From Dactylosporangium sucinum (GTDB taxonomy: Bacteria > Actinomycetota > Actinomycetes > Mycobacteriales > Micromonosporaceae): a stretch of 53,871 nucleotides of DNA. Of the stretch, positions 34,244 through 41,825 are shown in pieces; position 1 is the first letter of the stretch, and each line of letters starts with the position of its first letter. Below the pieces are notes generated by a model. It ran no database searches, was not told where the DNA came from, and saw only the letters and a list, made by a program, of their open reading frames with translations. A program made the translations under genes and the position numbers. The stretch spans positions 1-53,871 of the forward strand of contig NZ_BMPI01000073.1 of assembly GCF_014647515.1 (NCBI RefSeq), read 5' to 3'.

Positions 34244-34396
34244 CAGCCCTCCCGGGGTTACGGACGACGGTCGCGTAGCCCGTTGATCGGGCCCCGGGCT
34301 GCGGAACTGAGCCGCCGGCGTCCTCAGCAACCCGCTGGCACCCACATTGCGCTACGGGCAGCGACACCCTGGCTACGCCCGGCGGGCGAGTCGCCT

Positions 34397-34450
34397 CATG
34401 ATCGTGGGAACCATCCGGTCGCCGGGACAGCCAAATGCTTCCCACGAATC
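34397..34450. repeat. Dispersed palindromic element, family B, copy 2 (diverged)
   Basis: Imperfect palindrome with arms CGTGGGAA (34403-34410) and TTCCCACG (34439-34446). Its core CGGTCGCCGGGACAGCC aligns with TGGTCGCCATGGCAGCC of the next copy. It is 154 bases upstream of the GGDEF-EAL gene start. Confidence 0.65.
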
Positions 34451-34484
34451 AGCTCCGGGCCGGGGCCACGGGCCGGCCGGCCCG

Positions 34485-34546
34485 TCCCATGATCGATGGC
34501 GAGTTCTGGTCGCCATGGCAGCCCGAACTCTCTATTGATCATGGGA
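34485..34546. repeat. Dispersed palindromic element, family B, copy 3
   Basis: Perfect 10-bp outer arms TCCCATGATC (34485-34494) and GATCATGGGA (34537-34546) enclose a nested stem ATGGCGA/TCGCCAT (34496-34502, 34510-34516) and an alternative GAGTTC/GAACTC pairing. The core matches the copy at 14889. Confidence 0.85.
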
Positions 34547-34937
34547 CGAAGCCGCCGGGCATGCCGCGGGTCGGGAGCCCGCACCGAAGTCCCGGGTCCG
34601 TGCCCGCTGCCGCCGGCGTGGCGACGTGTGGCCACGGCCAGGCCACGTCCCGTGGGAGACCGCGTCGGCAGAAGACGGCGGGTGGCCAGGTCGCTTCCGC
34701 CGCGCTGCCGACCACCGTCCGGAGCCCCGGACACGGAGCCCCCGTGTCCCGGAGCCTTCGTCCGGAGTGCGAAGCCCGCTGCCGTGCGAAGCCCGCTGCC
34801 GGCGTGTGCCCACGGCCGCGGCGGCGCCACGCGCGAAGCCCTGCGCGCAGTGCGCCGCCGCCCGAAGCCCGCGTCCGGGTCTTCGCGCCCGCCGCCGTCG
34901 GAAGGGCGCGGCCGCGCCGGAGGGCCTTGCCGCGGCA
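34547..34937. other. GC-rich non-coding stretch, no gene
   Basis: No frame here has a recognisable domain, and the longer ones only overlap each other. It holds short imperfect repeats such as GAAGCCCGCTGCCG. It may be a decayed gene or spacer. Confidence 0.55.
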
Positions 34938-34955
34938 GCCTTGCCGCGGCAAGGC
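34938..34955. terminator. Palindrome after the beta-propeller gene
   Basis: GCCTTGCCGCGGCAAGGC is a perfect 18-bp palindrome 28 bases after the minus-strand stop at 34984. Flanking copies of GCCTTGCCG add alternative pairings. It has no T-run. Confidence 0.5.
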
Positions 34956-34983
34956 AGCCTTGCCGGAGGGGCGGCGGCCGGGG

Positions 34984-36504
34984 TTACGAGACGGAGAGGG
35001 AGTGGACGGCGCCCGCTCGCGTGCCGAAGTACATTGCGCCCTTCCACACCGCCGGGGTGGACTCGATGCAGCCGCCGATCTTCAGCTCCCACAGCAGCTT
35101 GGGCTGGGCGTTGGTGTCGCCGACGTCGTAGGCGTGCATGACGCCCGAGCAGTCGCCGATGAACAGGGTGTCGTCGACCACGACCGGGGACTGCCAGGTC
35201 TCGTTGCCCGGGACGTGGAACTTCCAGCGGACCGCGCCCGTCTGCCGGTCCAGGCCCATCACGTCGCCGCCCGTGGTGTCGAAGATGGCGATGTCCTTGT
35301 ACAGCGCCGGCGTGCCCCAGATGCCGGCCGGCCTCGTGCCCTGGTCCTTCACCGACCACACCACCGGGTTGTCGGGCTTCGACGGGTCCAGCTTCATCAT
35401 CTGGCCGACCTGCTTCGAGCGGGCGTTGCCCTTCTCGTACTCCGAGCCGACGTAGAGGAACCCGGCCTCGTCGATGACGATCGACGCGTCGGTGTCGTCG
35501 CCGGTCCAGAAGCGGAACGTGCGGGTCGGGGTCTTGCCCTCCTTGAGGCCGCTGATGTCCCAGCCCTGCACGAGACCGCCCGAGTTGGCGAAGTAGACGG
35601 TGTTCTTGTAGATGGCGACCGAGTTCTCGATCGAGACGTTGGTGTCGCCGAAGTCCTTGAGCAGCTGCTCGTCCCAGCCCGGCGTGTTGAACACCAGCTT
35701 CGGGTTGACCGTCACCTTGCCGTTGGCGTCGTAGCCGCGGTTGAGCTTCACGATGTGGAACTGGCTGTTCTCGCCGCCCTCGAACAGGTAGTCGTCGATG
35801 ATCAGGCCGGAGCCGTCCCAGTCGTCGTTCCACATCGTCGGCTTCACCGCGTTGGCGGACAGCTTCCACAGCTCGGTCGGCACGCCGCGGTCGAGCGCGA
35901 TGACCCGGTAGTAGTTGTCGCGGGAGCCCGAGTAGAGCAGGGGGAAGCCGTCGGGGTCGACGGTGACCGTGCCCTTGATGATGTCGCCGGTCTTGAAGTC
36001 GGGCATGATCTGCTCGCCGGTCGCCGCGTCGAGGAAGTGGATGTTGCGGTCGTAGGCGCCGAACACCACCCACGTGCGCCCGTCGCGCTCGAACACGGCC
36101 GGCTGGCCGGTCCAGCCGTTGCCGCACCACTGCGTGGTCTTGCCCTTGTCCTCGGACATCGCGCACATGCCGCCGGTCTTCGGATACTGCCACTTGTGCA
36201 CCGGCATGGTCTTCGGCACGGGGCCCTGCCCGTAGTAGGTGCGCGTCGGGTTGCCGCGGAACGTTAACAAGCCGTTGACCTTCGTGCCCCACGGCTTGCC
36301 GACCAGCTCGGGGTCGGACCAGCCGACGAACGCCGGCTTCGACGGCGACGGCGACGCGGCGGCGGTCGTGCCGACCTCGGGATTCGCGGTCGAGGAGCTG
36401 TCGGAGCGCGACCGGCGCAACGCGTAGGCGGTGGTCGCGACCCCACCGACGACCAGCACCAATGCGCCCGCGAGCAGCAGGCGGAACGTCCCGGAACGTG
36501 ACAT
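34984..36504 (-). CDS. Membrane-anchored beta-propeller (PQQ-like repeats) protein
   Basis: 506 residues. A single N-terminal helix (MSRSGTFRLLLAGALVLVVG) anchors it, then a Ser/Pro/Ala linker and a large domain with repeats such as FLDAATGEQIMP and GLDRQTGAVRWKF, typical of quinoprotein-like beta-propellers. No PQQ-binding active site is evident, so an enzymatic role is not claimed; such proteins often bind partners outside the membrane. The start ATG 36504 has CATACT 7 nt upstream. Function unknown. Confidence 0.78.
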   Translation of the reverse strand: MSRSGTFRLLLAGALVLVVGGVATTAYALRRSRSDSSSTANPEVGTTAAASPSPSKPAFVGWSDPELVGKPWGTKVNGLLTFRGNPTRTYYGQGPVPKTMPVHKWQYPKTGGMCAMSEDKGKTTQWCGNGWTGQPAVFERDGRTWVVFGAYDRNIHFLDAATGEQIMPDFKTGDIIKGTVTVDPDGFPLLYSGSRDNYYRVIALDRGVPTELWKLSANAVKPTMWNDDWDGSGLIIDDYLFEGGENSQFHIVKLNRGYDANGKVTVNPKLVFNTPGWDEQLLKDFGDTNVSIENSVAIYKNTVYFANSGGLVQGWDISGLKEGKTPTRTFRFWTGDDTDASIVIDEAGFLYVGSEYEKGNARSKQVGQMMKLDPSKPDNPVVWSVKDQGTRPAGIWGTPALYKDIAIFDTTGGDVMGLDRQTGAVRWKFHVPGNETWQSPVVVDDTLFIGDCSGVMHAYDVGDTNAQPKLLWELKIGGCIESTPAVWKGAMYFGTRAGAVHSLSVS

Positions 36505-36579
36505 GGGGCCCAGTATGTCGGCGCGGTACGACAAAATGTTCCCCCGAACGGCGGGACCGTCGTGCGCCCCTCGGCTCAC

Positions 36580-37335
36580 CTATTCTGGTTTTTCGAAGTG
36601 CTGGTAGTCGATCCCGCTGCGCCAGCCGCCACCCCAGGTGAAGCCCTCGGCGCGGAACGCGGTCACCACCACGTCACCCTCGATGATCATACCGGGCCGC
36701 ACGTTGCGCCGGTCCAGGAAGTCCTTGCCGGCCGGCGGCATGATCTTCCCCTTGGGCAGGTATGGGTTCTCGACCGTGTTGACGTCGATCGCCCGCCCGT
36801 AGGCGTGGTTCGACCAGTGGCTGGTTCCGGGCACGTTGCGGCAGTTGAACGCCGAGGTGTTGTCGGCGGCCATCGACGCGTCGTCGCTGCCGCCGTAGGT
36901 CTCGATGAGGTGCATGCTGCGGATCGGGAACCGCGCGGCCCGCAGCTTGGCGAACACCCGCAGCACCGCCGGCGCGATCGCCTGGTGCACGACCAGCTGC
37001 CCGCGCTGCTCGGCCCCGGCGAAGTCGACGAACGTGACGGTGAGCAGCCGCAGGTCGTCGAGGCCGACGGGGCACCCGGGCCGCCACGATACCCCGGTCA
37101 TCGCCTCGCGCAGGGCGGGCGGCAACGGTTCGCTGGAGTCCGTGGCAGGCGTTGTGGATCCGGGTGTACCGGCGGAGGCCGCGCTCGGCGGGACCGCGTC
37201 CGACGCCGCCGGGGCGGTGCCGGCGGCGGCCGCCGCCGGGTGCGCCCGCCCCGATCCGCAGGCCGCGGTGACGGGGCCGGCCGCGAGCAGCGACACGAGC
37301 GCCGCGACGGGCGCGATCCGGGTATGTACCGCCAT
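36580..37335 (-). CDS. Lipoprotein, M15-type D,D-carboxypeptidase-like
   Basis: 251 residues. A signal peptide with a lipobox-like VTAAC puts C26 at the membrane, followed by an Ala/Ser/Thr-rich linker. The domain has the peptidase M15C zinc motif: H177 and D184 in SHWSNHAYGRAIDVN and a third ligand H246 in DYQHFE. These enzymes cut D-Ala peptides of peptidoglycan. It is divergent from an L,D-transpeptidase with overlapping -10 boxes. ATG 37335 is leaderless. Confidence 0.86.
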   Translation of the reverse strand: MAVHTRIAPVAALVSLLAAGPVTAACGSGRAHPAAAAAGTAPAASDAVPPSAASAGTPGSTTPATDSSEPLPPALREAMTGVSWRPGCPVGLDDLRLLTVTFVDFAGAEQRGQLVVHQAIAPAVLRVFAKLRAARFPIRSMHLIETYGGSDDASMAADNTSAFNCRNVPGTSHWSNHAYGRAIDVNTVENPYLPKGKIMPPAGKDFLDRRNVRPGMIIEGDVVVTAFRAEGFTWGGGWRSGIDYQHFEKPE

Positions 37336-37342
37336 GGTCGGA

Positions 37343-37349
37343 ATACTAT
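37343..37349. promoter_or_regulatory. Overlapping -10 boxes of two divergent promoters
   Basis: The 7-bp stretch ATACTAT holds TACTAT on the plus strand (37344-37349, then GTG 37355 after 5 nt) and TAGTAT on the minus strand (37343-37348, then ATG 37335 after 7 nt). RNA polymerase cannot use both at once, so the two cell-wall genes may compete or be co-regulated. Both starts would be leaderless. Confidence 0.6.
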
Positions 37350-37354
37350 GGGTC

Positions 37355-38224
37355 GTGCCGGTTGACCAGCGCCGTCGACGCGCCCGTCGCACGACCGCGT
37401 TCCCGCTGCTCATCGCCGCTCTGCTGGTGCCGCTCGCCGCGTGTTCGAAGCGCCCGCCCGCGCCGGGCGCCGCGCCGTCCGCGAGCGCGACGCCGGCGGT
37501 CGAGGAGGTGCCGGTCGCGGCGGTGCCCGCGCCGTCGCCGTCCACGGCGTCGCCGTCCGTGACCCGCGCGCCGGCGAGCGCAGTCCCGAAGAGCGCCGGC
37601 ACATCCGGTACCGTAGCCGCCAACGACGCGTCGAGACTCCGGACGCTGCCGGCCTCCACCACCCAGGTCGTCATCGTCAAGACGCCCGGCATGGCGTCGA
37701 CGTCGGGCACGCTGCAGGCCTTCGCCAAGTCGGGCGGGGCGTGGCAGCCGGTGTTCGCGGCGATGCCGGCCCGGATCGGGTCCAACGGCTTCAGCGACAC
37801 CAAGCGCGAGGGCGACCGGACCACGCCCACCGGCGTGTATGCGATCGACGGCACGATGTACGGCATCGGCGGCAACCCGGGCGTCCGGTACGCGTACCAC
37901 CGGCTGGTCCCCGACGACTGGTGGAACGAGAACAGCGACTCGCCCGGCTACAACACGTTCAGTCACGGGCCGAACCCCGGCGGGCCGAGCGAGCCGCTGT
38001 GGCAGATCAGCCCGCAGTACACGCACTTCGCCGTGATCCGCTACAACATGCCGGCCACCCCCGGCCGCGGCAGCGGCATCTTCCTGCACCAGAGCAACGG
38101 GAACGCGACCCTGGGCTGCGTGAGCCTCGCCCACGAGGACCTGGTCGGGGTCCTGCGCTGGCTCGACCCGGCGACGAACCCGCGGATCGTCATGGCCCCG
38201 ACCGATCGGCTCAACCGCTACTGA
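37355..38224 (+). CDS. L,D-transpeptidase lipoprotein (YkuD fold)
   Basis: 289 residues. The N-terminus is a lipoprotein signal with lipobox LAAC (C30), then a 60-residue Pro/Ala/Ser linker and a catalytic domain. The YkuD signature is H245 in GSGIFLHQSNG with the catalytic C255 in TLGCVSL, so it can form 3-3 peptidoglycan cross-links. GTG 37355 is chosen from the -10 box and the signal sequence; a longer upstream frame crosses the divergent gene. Divergent neighbour is an M15 peptidase. Confidence 0.85.
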   Translation: MPVDQRRRRARRTTAFPLLIAALLVPLAACSKRPPAPGAAPSASATPAVEEVPVAAVPAPSPSTASPSVTRAPASAVPKSAGTSGTVAANDASRLRTLPASTTQVVIVKTPGMASTSGTLQAFAKSGGAWQPVFAAMPARIGSNGFSDTKREGDRTTPTGVYAIDGTMYGIGGNPGVRYAYHRLVPDDWWNENSDSPGYNTFSHGPNPGGPSEPLWQISPQYTHFAVIRYNMPATPGRGSGIFLHQSNGNATLGCVSLAHEDLVGVLRWLDPATNPRIVMAPTDRLNRY

Positions 38225-38330
38225 GCGTCATCTCGGTCCAAAGGTTACAAAGCGGCTACAACCCCCGTCACTGTTACGAAAAGTGACCAATTCGCAACGC
38301 TCGGGCGCGATGATCGGCTCGCCAGGGGCG

Positions 38331-38427
38331 GTTGCCGGCGCGTTGCGCAATTGTTACCGGCAACAACAAAGTCTGGACCTCGGTGGCCTTGTGTCCACGG
38401 GGCGCGGAGGAATACGTTGCCGGACAC
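38331..38427. promoter_or_regulatory. Repeated operator-like motifs upstream of the xyl operon
   Basis: GTTGCCGG occurs at 38331-38338, as its reverse complement CCGGCAAC at 38357-38364, and again at 38416-38423. TTGCGCAA (38343-38350) and GTGTCC/GGACAC add dyads. A 301-base gap upstream of a sugar importer is the expected place for ROK-protein binding sites; the ROK gene is the last gene of the block. The assignment is inference. Confidence 0.4.
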
Positions 38428-38525
38428 AACAATCACCGTCGTCCCGGACACACCCCGACGGTGGAACTCCGCCCTAGAACCTCCTCGCGCCCCCCAAAGG
38501 CGCATATCCGAAAGGACCCGTGCAA

Positions 38526-39623
38526 ATGCGCAAAGGGATCCTCTCCCTGTTGGCGGTAGGCGTCCTCGCCACCGGCGGCCTCACCGCCTGTGGCGACGAC
38601 AAGTCGGACTCCGGCAGCAGCGGCGATTCCGCCAAGAAGCAGAAGATCGGCGTCATCCTGCCGGACAGCAAGTCGTCGGCCCGCTGGGAGACCGCGGACC
38701 GCAAGTACCTCGAGGCCGCCTTCAAGGCCGCCAACGTGGACTTCGACATCCAGAACGCGCAGGGCGACAAGGCCGCGTTCCAGACCATCGCCGAGCAGAT
38801 GATCACCGGTGGCGTCAACGTCCTCATGATCGTCAACCTCGACTCCGGCACCGGTAAGGCCGTCCTCGACAAGGCCAAGGCGGCCGGCGTCGCGACGATC
38901 GACTACGACCGGCTCACGCTGGGCGGCTCCGCGTCGTACTACGTGTCGTTCGACAACACGGCCGTCGGCAAGCTGCAGGGCGAGGGCCTGGTCAAGTGCC
39001 TGACCGACCTCAAGGCCACCAAGCCGATCATCGCCGAGCTCAACGGCTCGCAGACCGACAACAACGCCACCCTGTTCAAGGCGGGCTACGACGGTGTGCT
39101 GAAGGCCAAGTACGACAGCGGCGAGTACGTCAAGGGCCCGGACCAGTGGGTTCCGGACTGGGACAACACCCAGGCCGGCACGATCTTCGAGCAGATGCTG
39201 ACCTCGACCCCGAACATCGCGGGTGTCCTGGCGGCCAACGACGGTCTGGGCAACGCCGCGATCAACGCGCTCAAGAAGCAGGGCCTCAACGGCAAGGTCC
39301 CGGTGACCGGTCAGGACGCGACCGTCCAGGGTCTGCAGAACATCCTCAACGGTGACCAGTGCATGACCGTCTACAAGGCCGTCAAGCAGGAGGCCGACGC
39401 GGCCGCCAAGCTGGCCATCGGCCTGGCCAAGGGCGAGAAGGGCTCCACCACCCAGAAGGTGACGGACCCCGAGGGCAAGCGTGACGTCGACGCCGTGCTG
39501 CTCACCCCGAAGTCGATCACCAAGGACAACGTGAAGGACGTCGTCGACGACGGCTACGTCACGGCTGCCGAGCTCTGCACCGGCGACTTCGCCGCGAAGT
39601 GCACCGCCGCGGGCATCAAGTAA
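38526..39623 (+). CDS. xylF: Sugar-binding lipoprotein, XylF-like
   Basis: 365 residues. Lipoprotein signal with lipobox LTAC (C22). The mature part is a periplasmic-binding-protein type 1 fold (KIGVILPDSKSSARWETADR, VLAANDGLGNAAI, VPVTGQDATVQG) of the D-xylose/ribose cluster. ATG 38526 has AAAGGA 9 nt upstream and is preferred over GTG 38520. It is followed by two hairpins and by the ATPase and permease genes, so it supplies sugar to them. Xylose is the likely ligand but other pentoses are possible; catabolic genes are outside the window. Confidence 0.85.
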   Translation: MRKGILSLLAVGVLATGGLTACGDDKSDSGSSGDSAKKQKIGVILPDSKSSARWETADRKYLEAAFKAANVDFDIQNAQGDKAAFQTIAEQMITGGVNVLMIVNLDSGTGKAVLDKAKAAGVATIDYDRLTLGGSASYYVSFDNTAVGKLQGEGLVKCLTDLKATKPIIAELNGSQTDNNATLFKAGYDGVLKAKYDSGEYVKGPDQWVPDWDNTQAGTIFEQMLTSTPNIAGVLAANDGLGNAAINALKKQGLNGKVPVTGQDATVQGLQNILNGDQCMTVYKAVKQEADAAAKLAIGLAKGEKGSTTQKVTDPEGKRDVDAVLLTPKSITKDNVKDVVDDGYVTAAELCTGDFAAKCTAAGIK

Positions 39624-39637
39624 CACCGGGTGACACC

Positions 39638-39715
39638 GGCCCGGCGTCCACAGCCTCGACTCTGTGGGCGCCGGGCCTCGGCCGTGAGAACACCCGGCGG
39701 CACCCCTTCCGCCGG
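39638..39715 (+). terminator. Two hairpins between xylF and xylG
   Basis: A 16-bp stem (39638-39653 with 39662-39677, one G-U pair) and a 7-bp stem (CCGGCGG/CCGCCGG, 39694-39715) lie in the 125-base gap. They may stabilise the 3' end of xylF mRNA or terminate part of transcription, giving more binding protein than transporter. Confidence 0.65.
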
Positions 39716-39748
39716 TGACGAAGAAGTCGGACATGGAGAAGGAGCATC

Positions 39749-40522
39749 GTGACCGACACACCCTTGCTGGAAGTGAAGAAGCTCAACAAGAGCTTCGGAC
39801 CGGTCCAGGTCCTGCGTGACGTGGATTTCTCGGCCTACGCCGGCCAGGTCACCGCCCTCGTCGGCGACAACGGAGCGGGAAAGTCCACCCTGGTGAAGTG
39901 CCTCGGCGGGATCTACTCCATCGACTCCGGCGACTACTACTTCGACGGCAAACCCGTCACCGTGCACGGGCCGCGCGACGCCGCCGCCCTCGGCCTCGAG
40001 ATCGTCTACCAGGACCTCGCGCTCTGCGACAACCTGGACATCGTCCAGAACATGTTCCTCGGCCGCGAGATCAAGAGCGGCCTGGTCCTCGACGACATCT
40101 CGATGGAGCAGAAGGCCGCCGAGACCCTCGCCAGCCTGTCGGTCCGCACCGTCAAGTCGGTCCGCCAGCACGTCTCCAGCCTCTCCGGCGGCCAGCGCCA
40201 GACCGTCGCGATCGCCAAGGCCGTGCTGTGGAACAACCGCGTCGTCGTGCTCGACGAGCCGACCGCCGCCCTGGGCGTCGCGCAGACCGCCCAGGTGCTC
40301 GAGCTCGTCCGCCGCCTCGCCGACAACGGCCTCGCCGTCGTGCTCATCTCGCACAACATGAACGACGTGTTCGCGGTCGCCGACCGGATCGCCGCGCTCT
40401 TCCTCGGCCAGATGGCCGCCGAGGTCCGCGCGTCCGACGTGACCCACTCGCAGGTCGTCGAACTCATCACCGCCGGGCGCAGCGGCGACCTCGGCCTTCG
40501 CCAGAACGGAGCGGCGGCATGA
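39749..40522 (+). CDS. xylG: Sugar ABC importer ATPase, XylG-like, single domain
   Basis: 257 residues with one ABC domain: Walker A GDNGAGKST (39-47), signature LSGGQ, Walker B VVVLDEPTAALG. Classical XylG or RbsA proteins have two fused ABC domains and about 500 residues; here one domain must form a homodimer. The GTG start has GGAG 5 nt upstream. The stop overlaps the permease ATG by four bases. Binds the permease of the same operon. Confidence 0.88.
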   Translation: MTDTPLLEVKKLNKSFGPVQVLRDVDFSAYAGQVTALVGDNGAGKSTLVKCLGGIYSIDSGDYYFDGKPVTVHGPRDAAALGLEIVYQDLALCDNLDIVQNMFLGREIKSGLVLDDISMEQKAAETLASLSVRTVKSVRQHVSSLSGGQRQTVAIAKAVLWNNRVVVLDEPTAALGVAQTAQVLELVRRLADNGLAVVLISHNMNDVFAVADRIAALFLGQMAAEVRASDVTHSQVVELITAGRSGDLGLRQNGAAA

Positions 40523-41778
40523 CCGTGTCCACCGTGCCCCCGGAGGAGAAGGCGGCCGCCGGCCGGCCGGTCACCCTGGGCAGCTACGTCAGCAGCTACT
40601 TCGGCAAGGTGCGCGGCGGCGACATGGGCGCCCTGCCCGCCATCTCCGGCCTGATCGTGCTCGTGATCGTGTTCTCGATCGCCCGCCCGGTCTTCTTCAG
40701 CAAGGCCAACTTCGCCAACCTGCTGACCCAGGGCGCGGCCGTCACGATCATCGCCATGGGTCTCGTGTTCGTGCTGCTCCTGGGCGAGATCGACCTCTCC
40801 GCCGGCTTCGCCAGCGGCGTCTGCGCCGCCGTGCTCGCGACACTGCTCACGACGCACGGCTATCCGTGGTACGTCGCCGTCCTCGGTGCCATCGTGACCG
40901 GTGTCGTCATCGGCCTCGTGCTCGGCACGCTCGTGGCCAAGCTCGGCATCCCGTCGTTCGTCGTCACCCTGGCGGCGTTCCTCGCCTTCCAGGGTGCGGT
41001 GCTGCTGCTCATCAAGGGCGGCACGATCATCGCCGTCGACAACCCCACGATCAAGAAGATCAACTTTGACGGCCGGTTCACCCCGACCCAGGGCTGGATC
41101 CTCTTCGCCGTCACCGTCCTCGGCCTGCTCGCGGTCCACCTCTGGAAGCGCCGGGGCCGGGCGAAGCGGGGCCTGGCGGTCGAGCCGATGTCGGTCATCG
41201 CCCTGCGCGTCGGCGCGGTCGCGGTGCTGCTCGGCGTCGCCGTCTACGTGCTCAACCTGGAGCGCGGCCGCAACGTGCTGTTCTCCCAGAAGGGCGTCCC
41301 GATGGTCGTCCTGATCATCGGCGTGTTCCTGCTGCTGTGGACGTTCGTGCTCGGCCGCACCGCCTACGGCCGGCACGTCTACGCCGTCGGCGGCAACAAG
41401 GAGGCCGCCCGCCGGGCCGGCATCAACGTCGACGCGATCCGCATCTCCGTGTTCGTCATCTGCTCCGGCATGGCGGCCGTCGGCGGCATCATCGCCGCGT
41501 CGCGCGCCGCGTCGGTCGACCCGAACACGGGCGGCAGCAACGTCCTGCTGTACGCGGTGGGCGCCGCGGTCATCGGCGGCACCAGCCTCTTCGGCGGCAA
41601 GGGCCGGGTCCTCGACGCGGTCCTCGGCGGTGCCGTGGTCGCGGTCATCGAGAACGGCATGGGCCTGCTGGGCTACGAGTCGGGCGTGAAGTTCATCGTC
41701 ACCGGCGTCGTCCTGCTGCTCGCGGCGAGCGTCGACGCGCTGTCGCGCCGGCGAGCGGCCGCCGCGGGACTGAGTTGA
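40519..41778 (+). CDS. xylH: Sugar ABC importer permease, XylH-like
   Basis: 419 residues with about ten helices, the BPD_transp_2 family of carbohydrate permeases. The loop GRHVYAVGGNKEAARRAGIN is the family's coupling segment. It is coupled by a four-base ATGA overlap to the ATPase. The last helices end in a basic SRRRAAAA tail. Forms a homodimeric channel with the ATPase and XylF. Confidence 0.88.
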   Translation: MTVSTVPPEEKAAAGRPVTLGSYVSSYFGKVRGGDMGALPAISGLIVLVIVFSIARPVFFSKANFANLLTQGAAVTIIAMGLVFVLLLGEIDLSAGFASGVCAAVLATLLTTHGYPWYVAVLGAIVTGVVIGLVLGTLVAKLGIPSFVVTLAAFLAFQGAVLLLIKGGTIIAVDNPTIKKINFDGRFTPTQGWILFAVTVLGLLAVHLWKRRGRAKRGLAVEPMSVIALRVGAVAVLLGVAVYVLNLERGRNVLFSQKGVPMVVLIIGVFLLLWTFVLGRTAYGRHVYAVGGNKEAARRAGINVDAIRISVFVICSGMAAVGGIIAASRAASVDPNTGGSNVLLYAVGAAVIGGTSLFGGKGRVLDAVLGGAVVAVIENGMGLLGYESGVKFIVTGVVLLLAASVDALSRRRAAAAGLS

Positions 41779-41804
41779 CGACCGGCGGCTAGGCTCGTTA
41801 CCCG
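41775..41804 (+). promoter_or_regulatory. Possible promoter of the ROK gene
   Basis: TTGACG overlaps the permease stop and TACCCG follows after 18 bases, with ATG 41826 about 22 bases further. The -10 lacks the final T. It would allow separate expression of the regulator. Confidence 0.3.
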
Positions 41805-41825
41805 CCCCCGTAGAGAAAGCCGAGC

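Noticed and set aside
31442..34492. 1016-codon plus-strand frame opposite the GGDEF-EAL gene
   Set aside because: Shadow of a well-supported gene with intact domains on the other strand.
34547..34983. Hidden gene in the GC-rich gap
   Set aside because: No frame with start signal, motif or codon pattern stands out; all long frames overlap one another.
34984..36504. PQQ-dependent dehydrogenase
   Set aside because: The propeller repeats are present but the catalytic residues and length of such dehydrogenases are not seen.
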